This document shows positions 55,822 to 64,000 of a stretch of DNA of 64,000 nt, one piece after another. The notes below the pieces were generated by a model. The model worked only from the letters and a program-made list of their open reading frames with translations. It ran no database searches and was not told the origin of the DNA. Origin of the DNA: Mycolicibacterium malmesburyense (GTDB lineage: Bacteria > Actinomycetota > Actinomycetes > Mycobacteriales > Mycobacteriaceae). The position numbers and the translations under genes were made by a program. The stretch spans positions 9,724 to 73,723 of the forward strand of contig NZ_CVTB01000133.1 of NCBI RefSeq assembly GCF_001050015.1. The letters run 5' to 3'. Numbering within the stretch: position 1 is the stretch's first letter; each line of letters opens with the position of its first letter.

Positions 55822-57603
55822 ATGGTGGTTGTCATGGCCAGACTCTCCGAGCTCCCGTCGCAAGCGTTCGCCAAGGCTCAACAACTCGTCGAACGCGGGT
55901 CGGCCGAGCTGCACTACGCCGCGAAGATGTTCGGGGCCGGTGCGTTCAAGATCGAACCCCCGCAGAACGTCGCCGCGATGCTCGCCGACATCCGGCGGTG
56001 GGGTGAATTCGGGATGATTCCGGCGCTCAACGCCCGTCGCCACCCGAACCGCACCGCGATCATCGACGACTTCGGGGAGATGACCTTCAAAGAGCTCGAC
56101 GACGCCGCGCACTCGGTGGCCAACGGCCTGCTGGAAAAGGGAGTCAAGGGTGGTGACGGCGTCGCGATCCTGGCCCGCAACCACCGGTGGTTCCTCGTCG
56201 CGCTGTACGGCGCCGCCCGAACCGGCGCCCGGATCATCCTGCTCAACAGCGAGTTCTCCGGCCCCCAGGTCAAAGAGGTGTCCGAACGCGAGGGCGCCAA
56301 GCTGATCATCTACGACGACGAGTACTGCCAGGCGGTGTCCAAGGCCGACCCCCCGCTGGGCAAACTGCGCGCGCTGGGCGTGAACCCCGATAAGGACGAA
56401 CCGTCGCCCAGTACCGACGAGACCCTCGAGGACTTCGTCTCCCACCACTCGGGCAAGCCCGCGCCGAAAGCGACCAAGCACTCGTCGGTGATCATCCTGA
56501 CCAGCGGTACGACGGGAACACCCAAGGGCGCCAACAGAAGTACGCCGCCCACCCTCGCCCCCATCGGCGGCGTGCTGTCGCATGTGCCGTTCAGGGGCGG
56601 CGAGGTCACCGCGCTTCCCGCGCCGATGTTCCACGCATTGGGTTTCCTGCACGCGACGATCGCGATGATGCTGGGCACCACGCTGGTGTTGCGCCGAAAA
56701 TTCAAGCCCGCCAAGGTGCTCGAGGACATCGAGAAGCACAAGGTGACCGCCGTCGTGGTGGTCCCGGTGATGTTGTCGCGCATGCTCGATGCGCTCGACG
56801 GGATGGACCGCAAGCCCGACCTGTCGTCGTTGCGGATCGTGTTCGTGTCGGGGTCGCAGCTCGGCGCGGAGATGGCACAGCGCGCGCTCAAGACGCTCGG
56901 GCCCGTCATCTACAACCTGTACGGATCGACCGAGATCGCGTTCGCGACCATCGCGCGGCCGCAGGATCTGGAGAAGAACCCGGCCACCGTCGGACCCGTG
57001 GTGAAGGGCGTGAAGGTCAAGATCCTCGACGATGACGGCAACGAACTGCCGCAGGGCGAGGTCGGGCGGATCTTCGTCGGCAACTTCTTCCCGTTCGAGG
57101 GCTACACCGGCGGTGGCCACAAGCAGATCATCGACGGGCTGATGTCCTCGGGCGACGTGGGCTACTTCGACGAGAACGGCCTGCTCTACGTCAGCGGCCG
57201 CGACGACGAGATGATCGTGTCCGGCGGCGAGAACGTCTTCCCGGCCGAGGTGGAGGACCTGATCAGCGGACACCCCGAGGTCGTCGAGGCCACCGCGGTG
57301 GGCGTCGAGGACAAGGAGTGGGGCCATCGGCTGCGGGCTTTCGTGGTCAAGACCGACGGCGCCTCGATCGGCGAGGACGAGATCAAGGGTTACGTCCGCG
57401 AGCATCTGGCCCGTTACAAGGTGCCCCGCGAGGTCGTCTTCCTCGACGAGCTGCCGCGCAACCCGACCGGCAAGATCCTGAAGCGCGAGCTCCGGGAGAT
57501 GGACGTCGACGGAGGCGGCGAGAAGGCCAAAGCCGAGGGCGGCGGCGAAAAGGCCCCGTCACAGGAGGCCGACGAGAAGGCGGACGCCAACCAGTCGGAA
57601 TAG
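55822..57603 (+). CDS. fadD2: acyl-CoA synthetase FadD2
   Basis: A 593-residue fatty-acyl-CoA synthetase: IILTSGTTGTPKGANRS (A3), NLYGSTEIAFAT (A5), LMSSGDVGYFDENGLLYVSGRDDEMIVSGGENVFP (A7-A8, in parts) and RNPTGKILKREL (A10). It has an unusual N-terminal stretch of about 45 residues before the ANL domain and a C-terminal tail of Gly, Glu and Lys repeats (GGGEKA twice). The symbol rests on gene order with polD2 and fadE6. ATG 55822 or 55834 are both possible. It activates fatty acids. Confidence 0.87.
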   Translation: MVVVMARLSELPSQAFAKAQQLVERGSAELHYAAKMFGAGAFKIEPPQNVAAMLADIRRWGEFGMIPALNARRHPNRTAIIDDFGEMTFKELDDAAHSVANGLLEKGVKGGDGVAILARNHRWFLVALYGAARTGARIILLNSEFSGPQVKEVSEREGAKLIIYDDEYCQAVSKADPPLGKLRALGVNPDKDEPSPSTDETLEDFVSHHSGKPAPKATKHSSVIILTSGTTGTPKGANRSTPPTLAPIGGVLSHVPFRGGEVTALPAPMFHALGFLHATIAMMLGTTLVLRRKFKPAKVLEDIEKHKVTAVVVVPVMLSRMLDALDGMDRKPDLSSLRIVFVSGSQLGAEMAQRALKTLGPVIYNLYGSTEIAFATIARPQDLEKNPATVGPVVKGVKVKILDDDGNELPQGEVGRIFVGNFFPFEGYTGGGHKQIIDGLMSSGDVGYFDENGLLYVSGRDDEMIVSGGENVFPAEVEDLISGHPEVVEATAVGVEDKEWGHRLRAFVVKTDGASIGEDEIKGYVREHLARYKVPREVVFLDELPRNPTGKILKRELREMDVDGGGEKAKAEGGGEKAPSQEADEKADANQSE

Positions 57604-57671
57604 TCGCGCCGCTGCGGCGACGACGGGAGCCGCGGTGCGCCTCGACGGCGGTTACGTGGATTCGATCTGCC

Positions 57672-57983
57672 CTAATCGGCCATTGCCGCCGCGCCGGGAA
57701 TCCCCAGGCACACCAGCATCAGCAGGAGCAGAAACCATCCGGCGCCCTGCCATTGCACCCAGGCGCCCTCGGCCTTCCACTCGCGGTAGGTCCGGATGAA
57801 GGCTCCCACCCCGCCGAGGAACAGGATCGCGGGCACGGTGGAGGCCGCGACGATCGAGGTCTTCGAAACGACCGCATAGATGACGAAGGCGACGGCGGCA
57901 ATGGCGACCACCACCGCCGCGTAGGTGGCGGCGGCCCGGAACGCTTTCGGCCGGTCCCAGCGCTTCTCGACGTCGTTGGTCAT
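57672..57983 (-). CDS. small membrane protein, three predicted helices
   Basis: A 103-residue membrane protein of unknown function: a polar N terminus (MTNDVEKRWDRPKAFR), helices at about 17-40, 46-64 and 80-100, and a short loop with WKAEGAWVQWQGAGW between the last two. It lies between fadD2 and fadE6 with its own promoter space upstream. No family is recognised; similar small proteins are common in mycobacteria. Confidence 0.75.
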   Translation of the reverse strand: MTNDVEKRWDRPKAFRAAATYAAVVVAIAAVAFVIYAVVSKTSIVAASTVPAILFLGGVGAFIRTYREWKAEGAWVQWQGAGWFLLLLMLVCLGIPGAAAMAD

Positions 57984-58022
57984 GACTGACTTGTTGCCTA
58001 CGGTGCGATCGTTAAACGCCCG

Positions 58023-58298
58023 TCAGGGGCCGTTGATGTACCACGACAGGCATCCGGGGATGTCCCGGCAGGCGATCACGGCGGTCTGGTCGGGCGGGCC
58101 TCCGCGGACCTTCGGTGGCCGGGGACCGAAGTTGCACGACTTCAGCCACGGGTTTCCCGGCATGACGCCGGGATAGCAGGGCGCGGCCTGGTCTCGTGGC
58201 GCCGGATCGCCGGCAAGGGCAGCCGGTGTCAGCAACAGTCCGAACATCGCCGCGGCGCCGATAACGACGCGGGTGACACGGACAATCGGGCCGCTCAT
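58023..58298 (-). CDS. small secreted protein with four cysteines
   Basis: A 91-residue exported protein. A signal peptide (IVRVTRVVIGAAAMFGLLLTP) ends at an ALA-GD site near residue 29, leaving a mature protein of about 62 residues with Cys in CYPG, SCNF, ACRD and GCLS, probably two disulphides, and a Pro/Gly-rich middle. The ATG at 58298 is chosen over a TTG four codons upstream. Function unknown; the size and the Cys pattern are typical of mycobacterial cell-envelope or culture-filtrate proteins. Confidence 0.72.
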   Translation of the reverse strand: MSGPIVRVTRVVIGAAAMFGLLLTPAALAGDPAPRDQAAPCYPGVMPGNPWLKSCNFGPRPPKVRGGPPDQTAVIACRDIPGCLSWYINGP

Positions 58299-58359
58299 CA
58301 CCTGTCCCAACGCTAGAACGCAACCGTAGATTTCAGGCTACGCCGTTTCGGCAACGCTT

Positions 58360-60564
58360 TCACGGATCGCGCGGCAATCCCAGGAGGCGTTCGGCGATGA
58401 TGTTGAGCTGCACTTCGGTCGTGCCGCCGTAGATCGTCGTGGCCCTGCTGCCGAGCAGGTACTCAGCCCACCGGCCGGGCTCCTGCTTCGGATCCCCGAT
58501 CGCGGCGTCGGTGCCGAACGACGACACCGCGAACTCCGCGTAGCCCTGACCGGTCTTCATCGACAGCAGCTTCGAAATCGCCGCCGCCGGCATCGGATCG
58601 CCACCGGCCAGCGTGAGCAGCGTCGAGCGCATGTTGAGCACCTTGGCGGCATGCCCCTCGGCGATGAGCCTGCCCGCATGGTTCTGCTCGATCTGGTCGA
58701 ACTGACCGTCCGACAGGAACTCGATGAAGTCGGCCAGGCTGGCCAGGAACGGCGGCTCACTGCTGCCGATCGACACCCGCTCGTTGGTCAGCGTGTTGCG
58801 GCTGACCTCCCAGCCCCGGTTGACCTCGCCGAGCACCATCTCGTCGGGCACGAACACGTCGTCGATGAACACCGTGTTGAACATCGCGTTGCCGGTGAGC
58901 TCGCGCAACGGCTTGACCTCGACGCCCTCACTGGCCATGTCCAGCAGGAAGTAGGTGATGCCATTGTGTTTCGGCGCGTTCGGATCGGTGCGCGCCAGCA
59001 GCGCGCCCCACTGTGAGTACTGCGCGCCGGTGGTCCAGATCTTCTGGCCGGTGATCCGCCAGCCGCCGTCGACCTTGGTCGCCTTGGTCGTCAGGCTGGC
59101 CAGGTCCGACCCAGCGCCGGGCTCGGAAAACAGCTGGCACCAGATCATTTCGCCGCGGAACGTCGGCGGCAGGAAGCGCTGCTTCTGCACGTCCGTGCCG
59201 AACGCGACGATCGAGGGGATGATCCACGCGGCGATGCCCATCTGCGGGCGCTTGACGCGGCCGGTGTCGAATTCCTGGGCGATGATGATCTGCTCGACGG
59301 GTCCGGCGGCGCGTCCCCACGGCTTGGGCAGATGCGGCTGCACCCAGCCGCCCTCGGCGATCGCGACGTTGCGCTCCTCGCGTGAAATGGCTTTCAGCGC
59401 AGCCACTTCCGCGCGGATCTCGTCGCGCAGCTTCTCGGTCTCGGGATCGAGGTCGATGTTGAGCTTGCGCATTCCGGTGCTGGTAGCGACGTCGACGACC
59501 TGCTGCGGGTAGTCGGCGTGCCTGCCGAAACCGGCTGCCAGCACCAGCGCCCGCCGGTAGTAGACGTTGGTGTCGTGCTCCCAGGTGAAGCCGATGCCAC
59601 CGTGCACCTGGATGCAGTCCTGGGCGCAGTGCTGAGCGGCCTCGGGTGCCAGCGTGGCCGCCACGGCCGCGGCGAACTCGAAAGCCGCTTCGTCCGAACC
59701 CGTTTCGCGATACTCGTCGATGGCGCGGACCGCATCCCATACGGCGGCAGTGGCGCGCTCGGTCTCGGCGATCATCCCGGCGCACTTGTGCTTGATGGCC
59801 TGGAACTGGCCGATGGGCCGGCCGAACTGCTCACGGATCTTGGCGTAGGCGGCGGCGGTGTCGGTGGCCCACCGGGCGACGCCGACGCACTCCGCCGACA
59901 GCAGGGTCGAGATCAACGCACGGGCCAGGGGGCGGCTCAGGTTGCTGAGCACCCGGTCGTCGCTCACTTCGACGGCGTTCGCGCGCACGTGCGCGACCGG
60001 CCGCAGCGGGTCGAGGCTGGGGACGGGCTCGATCTCGAGCTGATCGGCGTCCAGCACGACCCACTCTTCGCCGCTCTCGATCGCGACCGGGAGCACCAGC
60101 AGCGACGCCTGGGCGGCGGCGGGCACGGTGCGCACCTCGCCGCGGATGACCAGGCCGGCGTCGTCACCCTCGCCGTGCCGGGTGGCGGTCAGGCCCGAGT
60201 CGATGGCGTAGGTCGCGATCGCCGCACCGGAGGCCAGGTCGCCCAGCTGCGGGGCGTCGGCGTCGTGGGCGGCGATCAGCGCGCTGGCAATGGCGGAGGG
60301 CACGAACGGTCCCGGCACCGCGCCGTAGCCGAACTCGGCGACCACGATGGCCAGCTCGAGGATGCCGAAACCTTGTCCGCCAACGTCTTCGGACAGGTGG
60401 ACACCCTGAAGGCCCTGCTCGGCCGCGGCCTTCCAGTAGGGCGGCGGATTCGGGATCGGTGTCTCCAACGCTTCGTGCAGCACCTCGGACGGCGCCACCC
60501 GAGCGACGAAGGACCGCACCGAGTCGGCCAGGTCGTTGTGCTCAGGATTGATTGCGATGGGCAT
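58360..60564 (-). CDS. fadE6: fused acyl-CoA dehydrogenase FadE6
   Basis: A 734-residue fusion of two acyl-CoA dehydrogenases. The N-terminal half (1-370) is beta-like (YAKIREQFGRPIGQFQAIKHKCAGM, VHGGIGFTWEHD); the C-terminal half (385-734) is catalytic alpha-like (LFSEPGAGSDLASL, ITGQKIWTTGAQ, TLTNERVSIGS with the likely Glu, and IYGGTTEVQLNII with Gly at the MCAD Glu site). The symbol comes from length, layout and gene order next to fadD2. It covers in one chain what 14240/15223 do in two. Confidence 0.88.
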   Translation of the reverse strand: MPIAINPEHNDLADSVRSFVARVAPSEVLHEALETPIPNPPPYWKAAAEQGLQGVHLSEDVGGQGFGILELAIVVAEFGYGAVPGPFVPSAIASALIAAHDADAPQLGDLASGAAIATYAIDSGLTATRHGEGDDAGLVIRGEVRTVPAAAQASLLVLPVAIESGEEWVVLDADQLEIEPVPSLDPLRPVAHVRANAVEVSDDRVLSNLSRPLARALISTLLSAECVGVARWATDTAAAYAKIREQFGRPIGQFQAIKHKCAGMIAETERATAAVWDAVRAIDEYRETGSDEAAFEFAAAVAATLAPEAAQHCAQDCIQVHGGIGFTWEHDTNVYYRRALVLAAGFGRHADYPQQVVDVATSTGMRKLNIDLDPETEKLRDEIRAEVAALKAISREERNVAIAEGGWVQPHLPKPWGRAAGPVEQIIIAQEFDTGRVKRPQMGIAAWIIPSIVAFGTDVQKQRFLPPTFRGEMIWCQLFSEPGAGSDLASLTTKATKVDGGWRITGQKIWTTGAQYSQWGALLARTDPNAPKHNGITYFLLDMASEGVEVKPLRELTGNAMFNTVFIDDVFVPDEMVLGEVNRGWEVSRNTLTNERVSIGSSEPPFLASLADFIEFLSDGQFDQIEQNHAGRLIAEGHAAKVLNMRSTLLTLAGGDPMPAAAISKLLSMKTGQGYAEFAVSSFGTDAAIGDPKQEPGRWAEYLLGSRATTIYGGTTEVQLNIIAERLLGLPRDP

Positions 60565-60573
60565 ACCTGCACC

Positions 60574-61578
60574 TCACTGTGACGGAGTCTCCCTATTAAC
60601 CGGTCGGTTGGGAGACACGATACCGTTCACGACGTTGGCCAGTTCACGGCCGTCCCGCAGCCGGCGGCAGTTGTCCACACCGTGCTCGAGGTACCGCCGC
60701 ATCGTGTCCGCGGTGTACCAGGTGACGTGCGGGGTGAGCACGACGTTGTCGAGACGGAGCAGCGGGTTGTCGGGCGCGACGGGTTCGGCGGCGAACACGT
60801 CCAGACCCGCCGCCGCCAACCGGCCCGTGCTCAGCGCCTCGACGAGGGCGGGTTCGTCGACGATGGGGCCGCGGCTGGTGTTGACCAGGACCGCGCCGGG
60901 CTTCATATCGTCCAGCGCCGCGCGGTCGATCATGCCCGCCGTGGCATCGGTCAGCGGGAGATGCAGCGAGACGATGTCGCTGGCGCCCAGCAGGTCGGGC
61001 AGCGTCCGCCAGTCGGGGCTGCCGTCGTCGCGCGTGCTGGTGTGCACGACGTCGGCGTCCATCGCCCGCACGATCCGCTCCACCCGCGTCGCGACGTTGC
61101 CGTAGCCGATCAAACCCACGGTGCAGCCACCGATGTCGCGCACGGTCTCGCCGAGGCTGGGGTCCGATGGCCATCCCCGGCCTTCGCGGGTCGCGCCGTC
61201 CAGTTCCGTCAGTCGGCGCAGCGCGGCCAGCATCAGCAACACGGTGCCCTCGGCGACCGACGGGGCGTTCGCACCCGGCATGTTGGCCACGGCGATGCCC
61301 AGGTCGGTCGCGCTCGCCACGTCGATGGTGTTGACCCCCGCGCCCATCTTGTGCACGAGCCGACAGCGTCGCGCGCGGACGAGATCATCGCCGGAGATCG
61401 GCCGGAGCACGTGCCAGATCACGTCGGCCTCGGGAAGCTCGCGGTAGAAGGCGGCGTCGTCGTCCTCGGCGCAGTAGCGGATGTCGAGCCAATCGGACTG
61501 TGGCGCAACGAAGTCGATCGCCTTGGCGCCGGGAGTGAAATGAGCGAGGACCCGCAGTGGCCCGACTGCTACCGCCAC
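60574..61578 (-). CDS. D-2-hydroxyacid dehydrogenase family NAD(P) enzyme
   Basis: A 334-residue D-hydroxyacid dehydrogenase: VGLIGYGNVATRVERIV as the Rossmann loop near residue 155, NTSRGPIVDE with catalytic Arg, FAAEPVAPDNP with Glu, and LTPHVTWYT with His. The GTG at 61578 overlaps the last codons of the hydrolase gene by ten bases; the longer frame to 61665 is not supported. I know of no counterpart between Rv0271c and Rv0272c, so this gene looks like a local insertion. Substrate unknown. Confidence 0.85.
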   Translation of the reverse strand: MAVAVGPLRVLAHFTPGAKAIDFVAPQSDWLDIRYCAEDDDAAFYRELPEADVIWHVLRPISGDDLVRARRCRLVHKMGAGVNTIDVASATDLGIAVANMPGANAPSVAEGTVLLMLAALRRLTELDGATREGRGWPSDPSLGETVRDIGGCTVGLIGYGNVATRVERIVRAMDADVVHTSTRDDGSPDWRTLPDLLGASDIVSLHLPLTDATAGMIDRAALDDMKPGAVLVNTSRGPIVDEPALVEALSTGRLAAAGLDVFAAEPVAPDNPLLRLDNVVLTPHVTWYTADTMRRYLEHGVDNCRRLRDGRELANVVNGIVSPNRPVNRETPSQ

Positions 61579-62711
61579 CGCTTCGCGATCCACTTCGCGA
61601 TGGTATCGGCTTGTTCGCTGCGCGCCCCCGGGGTGGTGAAGTAATGGTCGGTGTCGATCGAACACTTAGCTTTGTCCGTGCTGGCCAACGCGTGGTAGAT
61701 GTGCTGCGCGTCGGACGGGAACACGCCGGTGTCCTGATCGGCGTTGATGACCAGCGCCGGGCAGGTGATCCGGTTGAGATGCGGTTCGGCGCGCGTCTGC
61801 GCGTATCGCAGGCTCCACATGCCGATCCAATTGCGCAGTGTGCAGGCCGCCGCGATGCCGCGGGCAGATCGGTTGGCCTGCACGGGGACTCCGGCGTAGC
61901 ACATGTTCGCGGGCCGTTTCGTCGGCTCCAGCGTCGCGTCGACCATGCGCGGATCGGCCCACGTCCGCATCACCGTGAACGGCCGGTCGGAGAACCCCGC
62001 GGCCCGCACGCGCTCGAGTTCGGCCTCGGCCCAATCCGTGATGGCGTGATTCCGGGCGATCTGGGCGGCGCGGTACCGTTCGACGAAGGCGGTCTCGAAT
62101 GGGGGACCGTTGCGTTGGTCGAAGAGGTCGAGCTCGGGATCGGTTGCCACGGCGTCGGTTTCGTCGATGACGGACGCGTCCATCCACGCGGTGAGCACAT
62201 CGGGGCGGCCGGGATGCGCCGCGGTCGATACATAGCCGTCGGCGGGTGACAGGTCGTTGAGTCCGGCCGCCGGGCGCATGCCGGGCAGCGGCGTCACGTG
62301 CGGGTCGACGGTCTGCGCCTGATAGGCCGCCATCAGCGATCCACCACCGGAGTTCCCGAGCAGCACAACGGTTTCCACGCCCTGGACCTCGCGCAGCCAC
62401 TGTACACCGACGCCGATGTCGACGAGCGCGTGGTCGAGCAGGAAGCTGCTCTCGAACCCGCGATAGCGCGTGTTCCAGCCCAGGAATCCGATTCCTCGGG
62501 TGGCCATGTAATCGGCGAGATAGTGCTCCGAGAAGTCGATCTGGTAATGGGTGGCGATCATCGCGACCTTCGGTCTTCGCCCGACGCCGCGGTGGTAGAT
62601 GCCCTGGCACGGGTGGCCACCGGCACCGGCGCGGCGGGCGGTGGGCGAGTCCAGGCCGACGAACTCGCGGATGACGCCCGGGGTTGCGGTGGTCGACGGC
62701 GTTCTGGTCAT
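61569..62711 (-). CDS. alpha/beta hydrolase, Rv0272c-like
   Basis: A 380-residue alpha/beta-hydrolase: VVLLGNSGGGSL with the nucleophile Ser121, NADQDTGVFPSDAQ with the acid Asp and DTDHYFTTPG with the His. A large lid of about 150 residues lies between the strands. GGAGGG precedes the ATG at 62711. Gene order (fadE6, hydrolase, VOC protein, TetR) matches Rv0271c-Rv0275c, of which Rv0272c has 377 residues. An acyl-ester or CoA-ester hydrolase role is plausible but unproven. Confidence 0.82.
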   Translation of the reverse strand: MTRTPSTTATPGVIREFVGLDSPTARRAGAGGHPCQGIYHRGVGRRPKVAMIATHYQIDFSEHYLADYMATRGIGFLGWNTRYRGFESSFLLDHALVDIGVGVQWLREVQGVETVVLLGNSGGGSLMAAYQAQTVDPHVTPLPGMRPAAGLNDLSPADGYVSTAAHPGRPDVLTAWMDASVIDETDAVATDPELDLFDQRNGPPFETAFVERYRAAQIARNHAITDWAEAELERVRAAGFSDRPFTVMRTWADPRMVDATLEPTKRPANMCYAGVPVQANRSARGIAAACTLRNWIGMWSLRYAQTRAEPHLNRITCPALVINADQDTGVFPSDAQHIYHALASTDKAKCSIDTDHYFTTPGARSEQADTIAKWIAKRWR

Positions 62712-62874
62712 TCGAGCCCTCCGGGGTCCACCGAAAAGGCAAGGGATACAGGCTGTTCTGCGATCTTGATGGAAGGCCCGATCGACAGCGGGACGCGCGG
62801 GGCGATCGTCATAGCGGTGCCGGTCCGTTCGTCATTGCTCGTGATTGCCCTCGATGCTAAATTCGATTTGCGTT

Positions 62875-62884
62875 TCTGGCCAGA
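62875..62884. promoter_or_regulatory. TCTGGCCAGA palindrome upstream of VOC gene
   Basis: A perfect 10-bp dyad 22 bp before the VOC start codon at 62906, in the 194-bp region shared with the divergent hydrolase. The nearby TetR at the window end may bind here. No other feature was noticed in this stretch. Confidence 0.35.
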
Positions 62885-62905
62885 GATTCGCGCTAGGAGG
62901 CGCCC

Positions 62906-63481
62906 GTGATCAGGCCCGACAATCCCAACACCGAGTTCGAGCTCGGTGGTGTCAACCACGTGGCGCTGGTGTGCTCGGACATGGCGAAGACCGTCGACTT
63001 CTACAGCAATGTCCTCGGGATGCCGTTGATCAAATCGCTCGACCTGCCGGGTGGCATGGGTCAACACTTCTTCTTCGACGCCGGGAACGGCGACTGCGTG
63101 GCGTTCTTCTGGTTCTCCGACGCGCCCGACCGGGTTCCCGGTATCTCCTCGCCGGAGGCCATTCCGGGTATCGGTGACATCGTCAGCGCGGTCAGCACCA
63201 TGAACCACCTGGCGTTTCATGTGCCCGCCGAGAAGTTCGACGAGTACCGGGAGCGACTCAAGGCCAAGGGAGTGCGGGTCGGCCCGGTTCTCAACCACGA
63301 CGACAGCGAGGCCCAGGTTTCGCCGACCGTCCATCCCGGCGTCTACGTCAGGTCGTTCTACTTCCACGACCCCGACGGAATCACGCTCGAATTCGCCTGC
63401 TGGACCAAGGAGTTCACCGAGCGCGATGCGAATGCGACTCCCAGGACGGCGGCGGATCGGCGTCCGAGGGTGACGTCTTGA
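62906..63481 (+). CDS. VOC/glyoxalase-fold metalloprotein, Rv0274-like
   Basis: A 191-residue two-module VOC protein: VNHVALVCSDMAKTVDFYSNVLGMPL (first metal His), NHLAFHVPAEKFDEYRERL (second His) and FYFHDPDGITLEFACW (metal Glu). These enzymes include extradiol dioxygenases, epimerases and glyoxalases; the substrate is unknown. AGGAGG lies five bases before the GTG. Length and place next to a TetR match Rv0274 (193 residues). Confidence 0.87.
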   Translation: MIRPDNPNTEFELGGVNHVALVCSDMAKTVDFYSNVLGMPLIKSLDLPGGMGQHFFFDAGNGDCVAFFWFSDAPDRVPGISSPEAIPGIGDIVSAVSTMNHLAFHVPAEKFDEYRERLKAKGVRVGPVLNHDDSEAQVSPTVHPGVYVRSFYFHDPDGITLEFACWTKEFTERDANATPRTAADRRPRVTS

Positions 63482-63486
63482 TCGGA

Positions 63487-64000
63487 TCAGCTGCCGGTCG
63501 TCGGCCGCCCGGAGACCGCGTCGATGTTGGCCGCAAGGCGGTCCACGAGTTGGTCGGCGTCGAGATCGAGCTGCCCCGCCAGCCACGCGCTGATGGTCTG
63601 GCCCACACCGCCGACCGTGAAATGCGCGTCCGCCGCGTCGAGTGCGATGTCGCGCGGATCGACGGCGTCCGCGTGCTGCAGCAATAACCCGGCGAACAGC
63701 GCCGTGGACTCGGCGCGTTTGCGCACGATGACGGTGTTCGACAACTGAACGCTGAACACCAGGCGGCCCACGCGCGGATCCGCGGCGACGGTTTGCACGA
63801 TGTTCGCCATCGCCGCACGGGAGCTCTCACGCCGGGGTGCGGCCGCCACGGCCGCCTGGGTCGTCGCTGCGATCTCGGCGATCACCCAGTCGTAGACCTG
63901 GGCGGCGAAGTCGTCCTTGTCGGTGAACGTCTCGTAGAAGTACCGGACCCCCAGTCCGGCCTGCGCGCAGATGGCTCGCACCGTCAACTCGGCGGGGGCG
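63487..64000 (-). CDS. TetR-family regulator, N terminus cut by window edge
   Basis: The last 170 codons of a TetR regulator; the first helices lie beyond the right edge. The recognition helix region VRAICAQAGLGVRYFYETFTDKDDFAAQVYDWV is visible, then a TetR_C domain with VGGVGQTISAWLAGQLDLDADQLVDRL. It converges with the VOC gene, five bases apart. By order it corresponds to Rv0275c. It may control the VOC and hydrolase genes. Confidence 0.85.
   Translation of the reverse strand, partial: APAELTVRAICAQAGLGVRYFYETFTDKDDFAAQVYDWVIAEIAATTQAAVAAAPRRESSRAAMANIVQTVAADPRVGRLVFSVQLSNTVIVRKRAESTALFAGLLLQHADAVDPRDIALDAADAHFTVGGVGQTISAWLAGQLDLDADQLVDRLAANIDAVSGRPTTGS

Noticed and set aside
55816..57405. 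Open frame of 529 codons on the minus strand
   Set aside because: Antisense to fadD2; no motif, and the ligase frame carries all conserved elements.
1..64000. CRISPR array, tRNA/rRNA genes, insertion sequences, phage or conjugation genes
   Set aside because: No regular repeat-spacer pattern, no cloverleaf or rRNA stretch, and no transposase, integrase or relaxase motifs were seen.

Overview
The window is GC-rich, densely packed DNA with many GTG and TTG starts, stop/start overlaps of the GTGA/ATGA type, F420-dependent and MaoC/DUF35/FadE-type enzymes. Together these point to a mycobacterium of the fast-growing Mycolicibacterium type. The right end (about 54.5-64 kb) has the gene order of M. 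tuberculosis Rv0269c to Rv0275c (polymerase, fadD2, fadE6, hydrolase, VOC protein, TetR), with extra genes inserted. The remainder has no M. tuberculosis counterpart that I recognise.

Layout. (1) 1-3823, minus: an operon of P450, acyl-CoA dehydrogenase, hot-dog dehydratase, DUF35 protein and a second dehydrogenase. It resembles the cholesterol igr operon, but the ChsH2-like protein is split into two genes. (2) 4060-11704: aldehyde dehydrogenase, double CoA-transferase, R-hydratase, amidohydrolase, a catalytically degenerate isochorismatase homologue, a SnoaL-like protein and an F420 enzyme. (3) 11701-19138: an amidohydrolase/FadE/FadE/ligase operon flanked by another FadE and another amidohydrolase. 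(4) 19246-23939: TetR, P450 and a six-gene operon of four membrane proteins (two of only 32 and 39 residues) plus two SDRs. I regard this as the most unusual locus. (5) 24060-34252: ligases, five crotonases or hydratases, FadE, SDR and a thiolase/DUF35 pair. (6) 35437-39311: HpaI aldolase, TauD dioxygenase, 2-hydroxyacid dehydrogenase, crotonase. (7) 39319-46545: a fourth amidohydrolase, TetR, a divergent FadE pair, crotonase, a DapB-like dehydrogenase and a nitroreductase. (8) 46521-54408: general genes (BrkB-like protein, LigD-like polymerase, CobW GTPase, CsbD-like and coiled-coil proteins, purine permease, MarR, DinB-like, NYN and STAS proteins). (9) 54533-64000: the conserved fadD2-fadE6 block.

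Regions 1-7 read as one catabolic island for a hydrophobic, probably branched or cyclic acid or terpenoid-like substrate. P450s oxidise it, aldehyde dehydrogenase makes the acid, ligases or the CoA-transferase activate it, FadE/MaoC/crotonase/SDR enzymes carry out beta-oxidation, thiolase-DUF35 or HpaI enzymes cleave C-C bonds, and amidohydrolase_2 enzymes hydrolyse or decarboxylate. The substrate cannot be read from the sequence.

Two recurring palindromes tie the island together. GAGAA-N6-TTCTC or a close variant lies upstream of all four amidohydrolases and in two other divergent promoters. TCTC-N6-GAGA lies in front of the TetR/P450 pair, the membrane-protein operon and the divergent FadE pair. 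No rRNA, tRNA, CRISPR array, insertion sequence or phage gene was seen, and no gene-free stretch exceeds about 240 bases.
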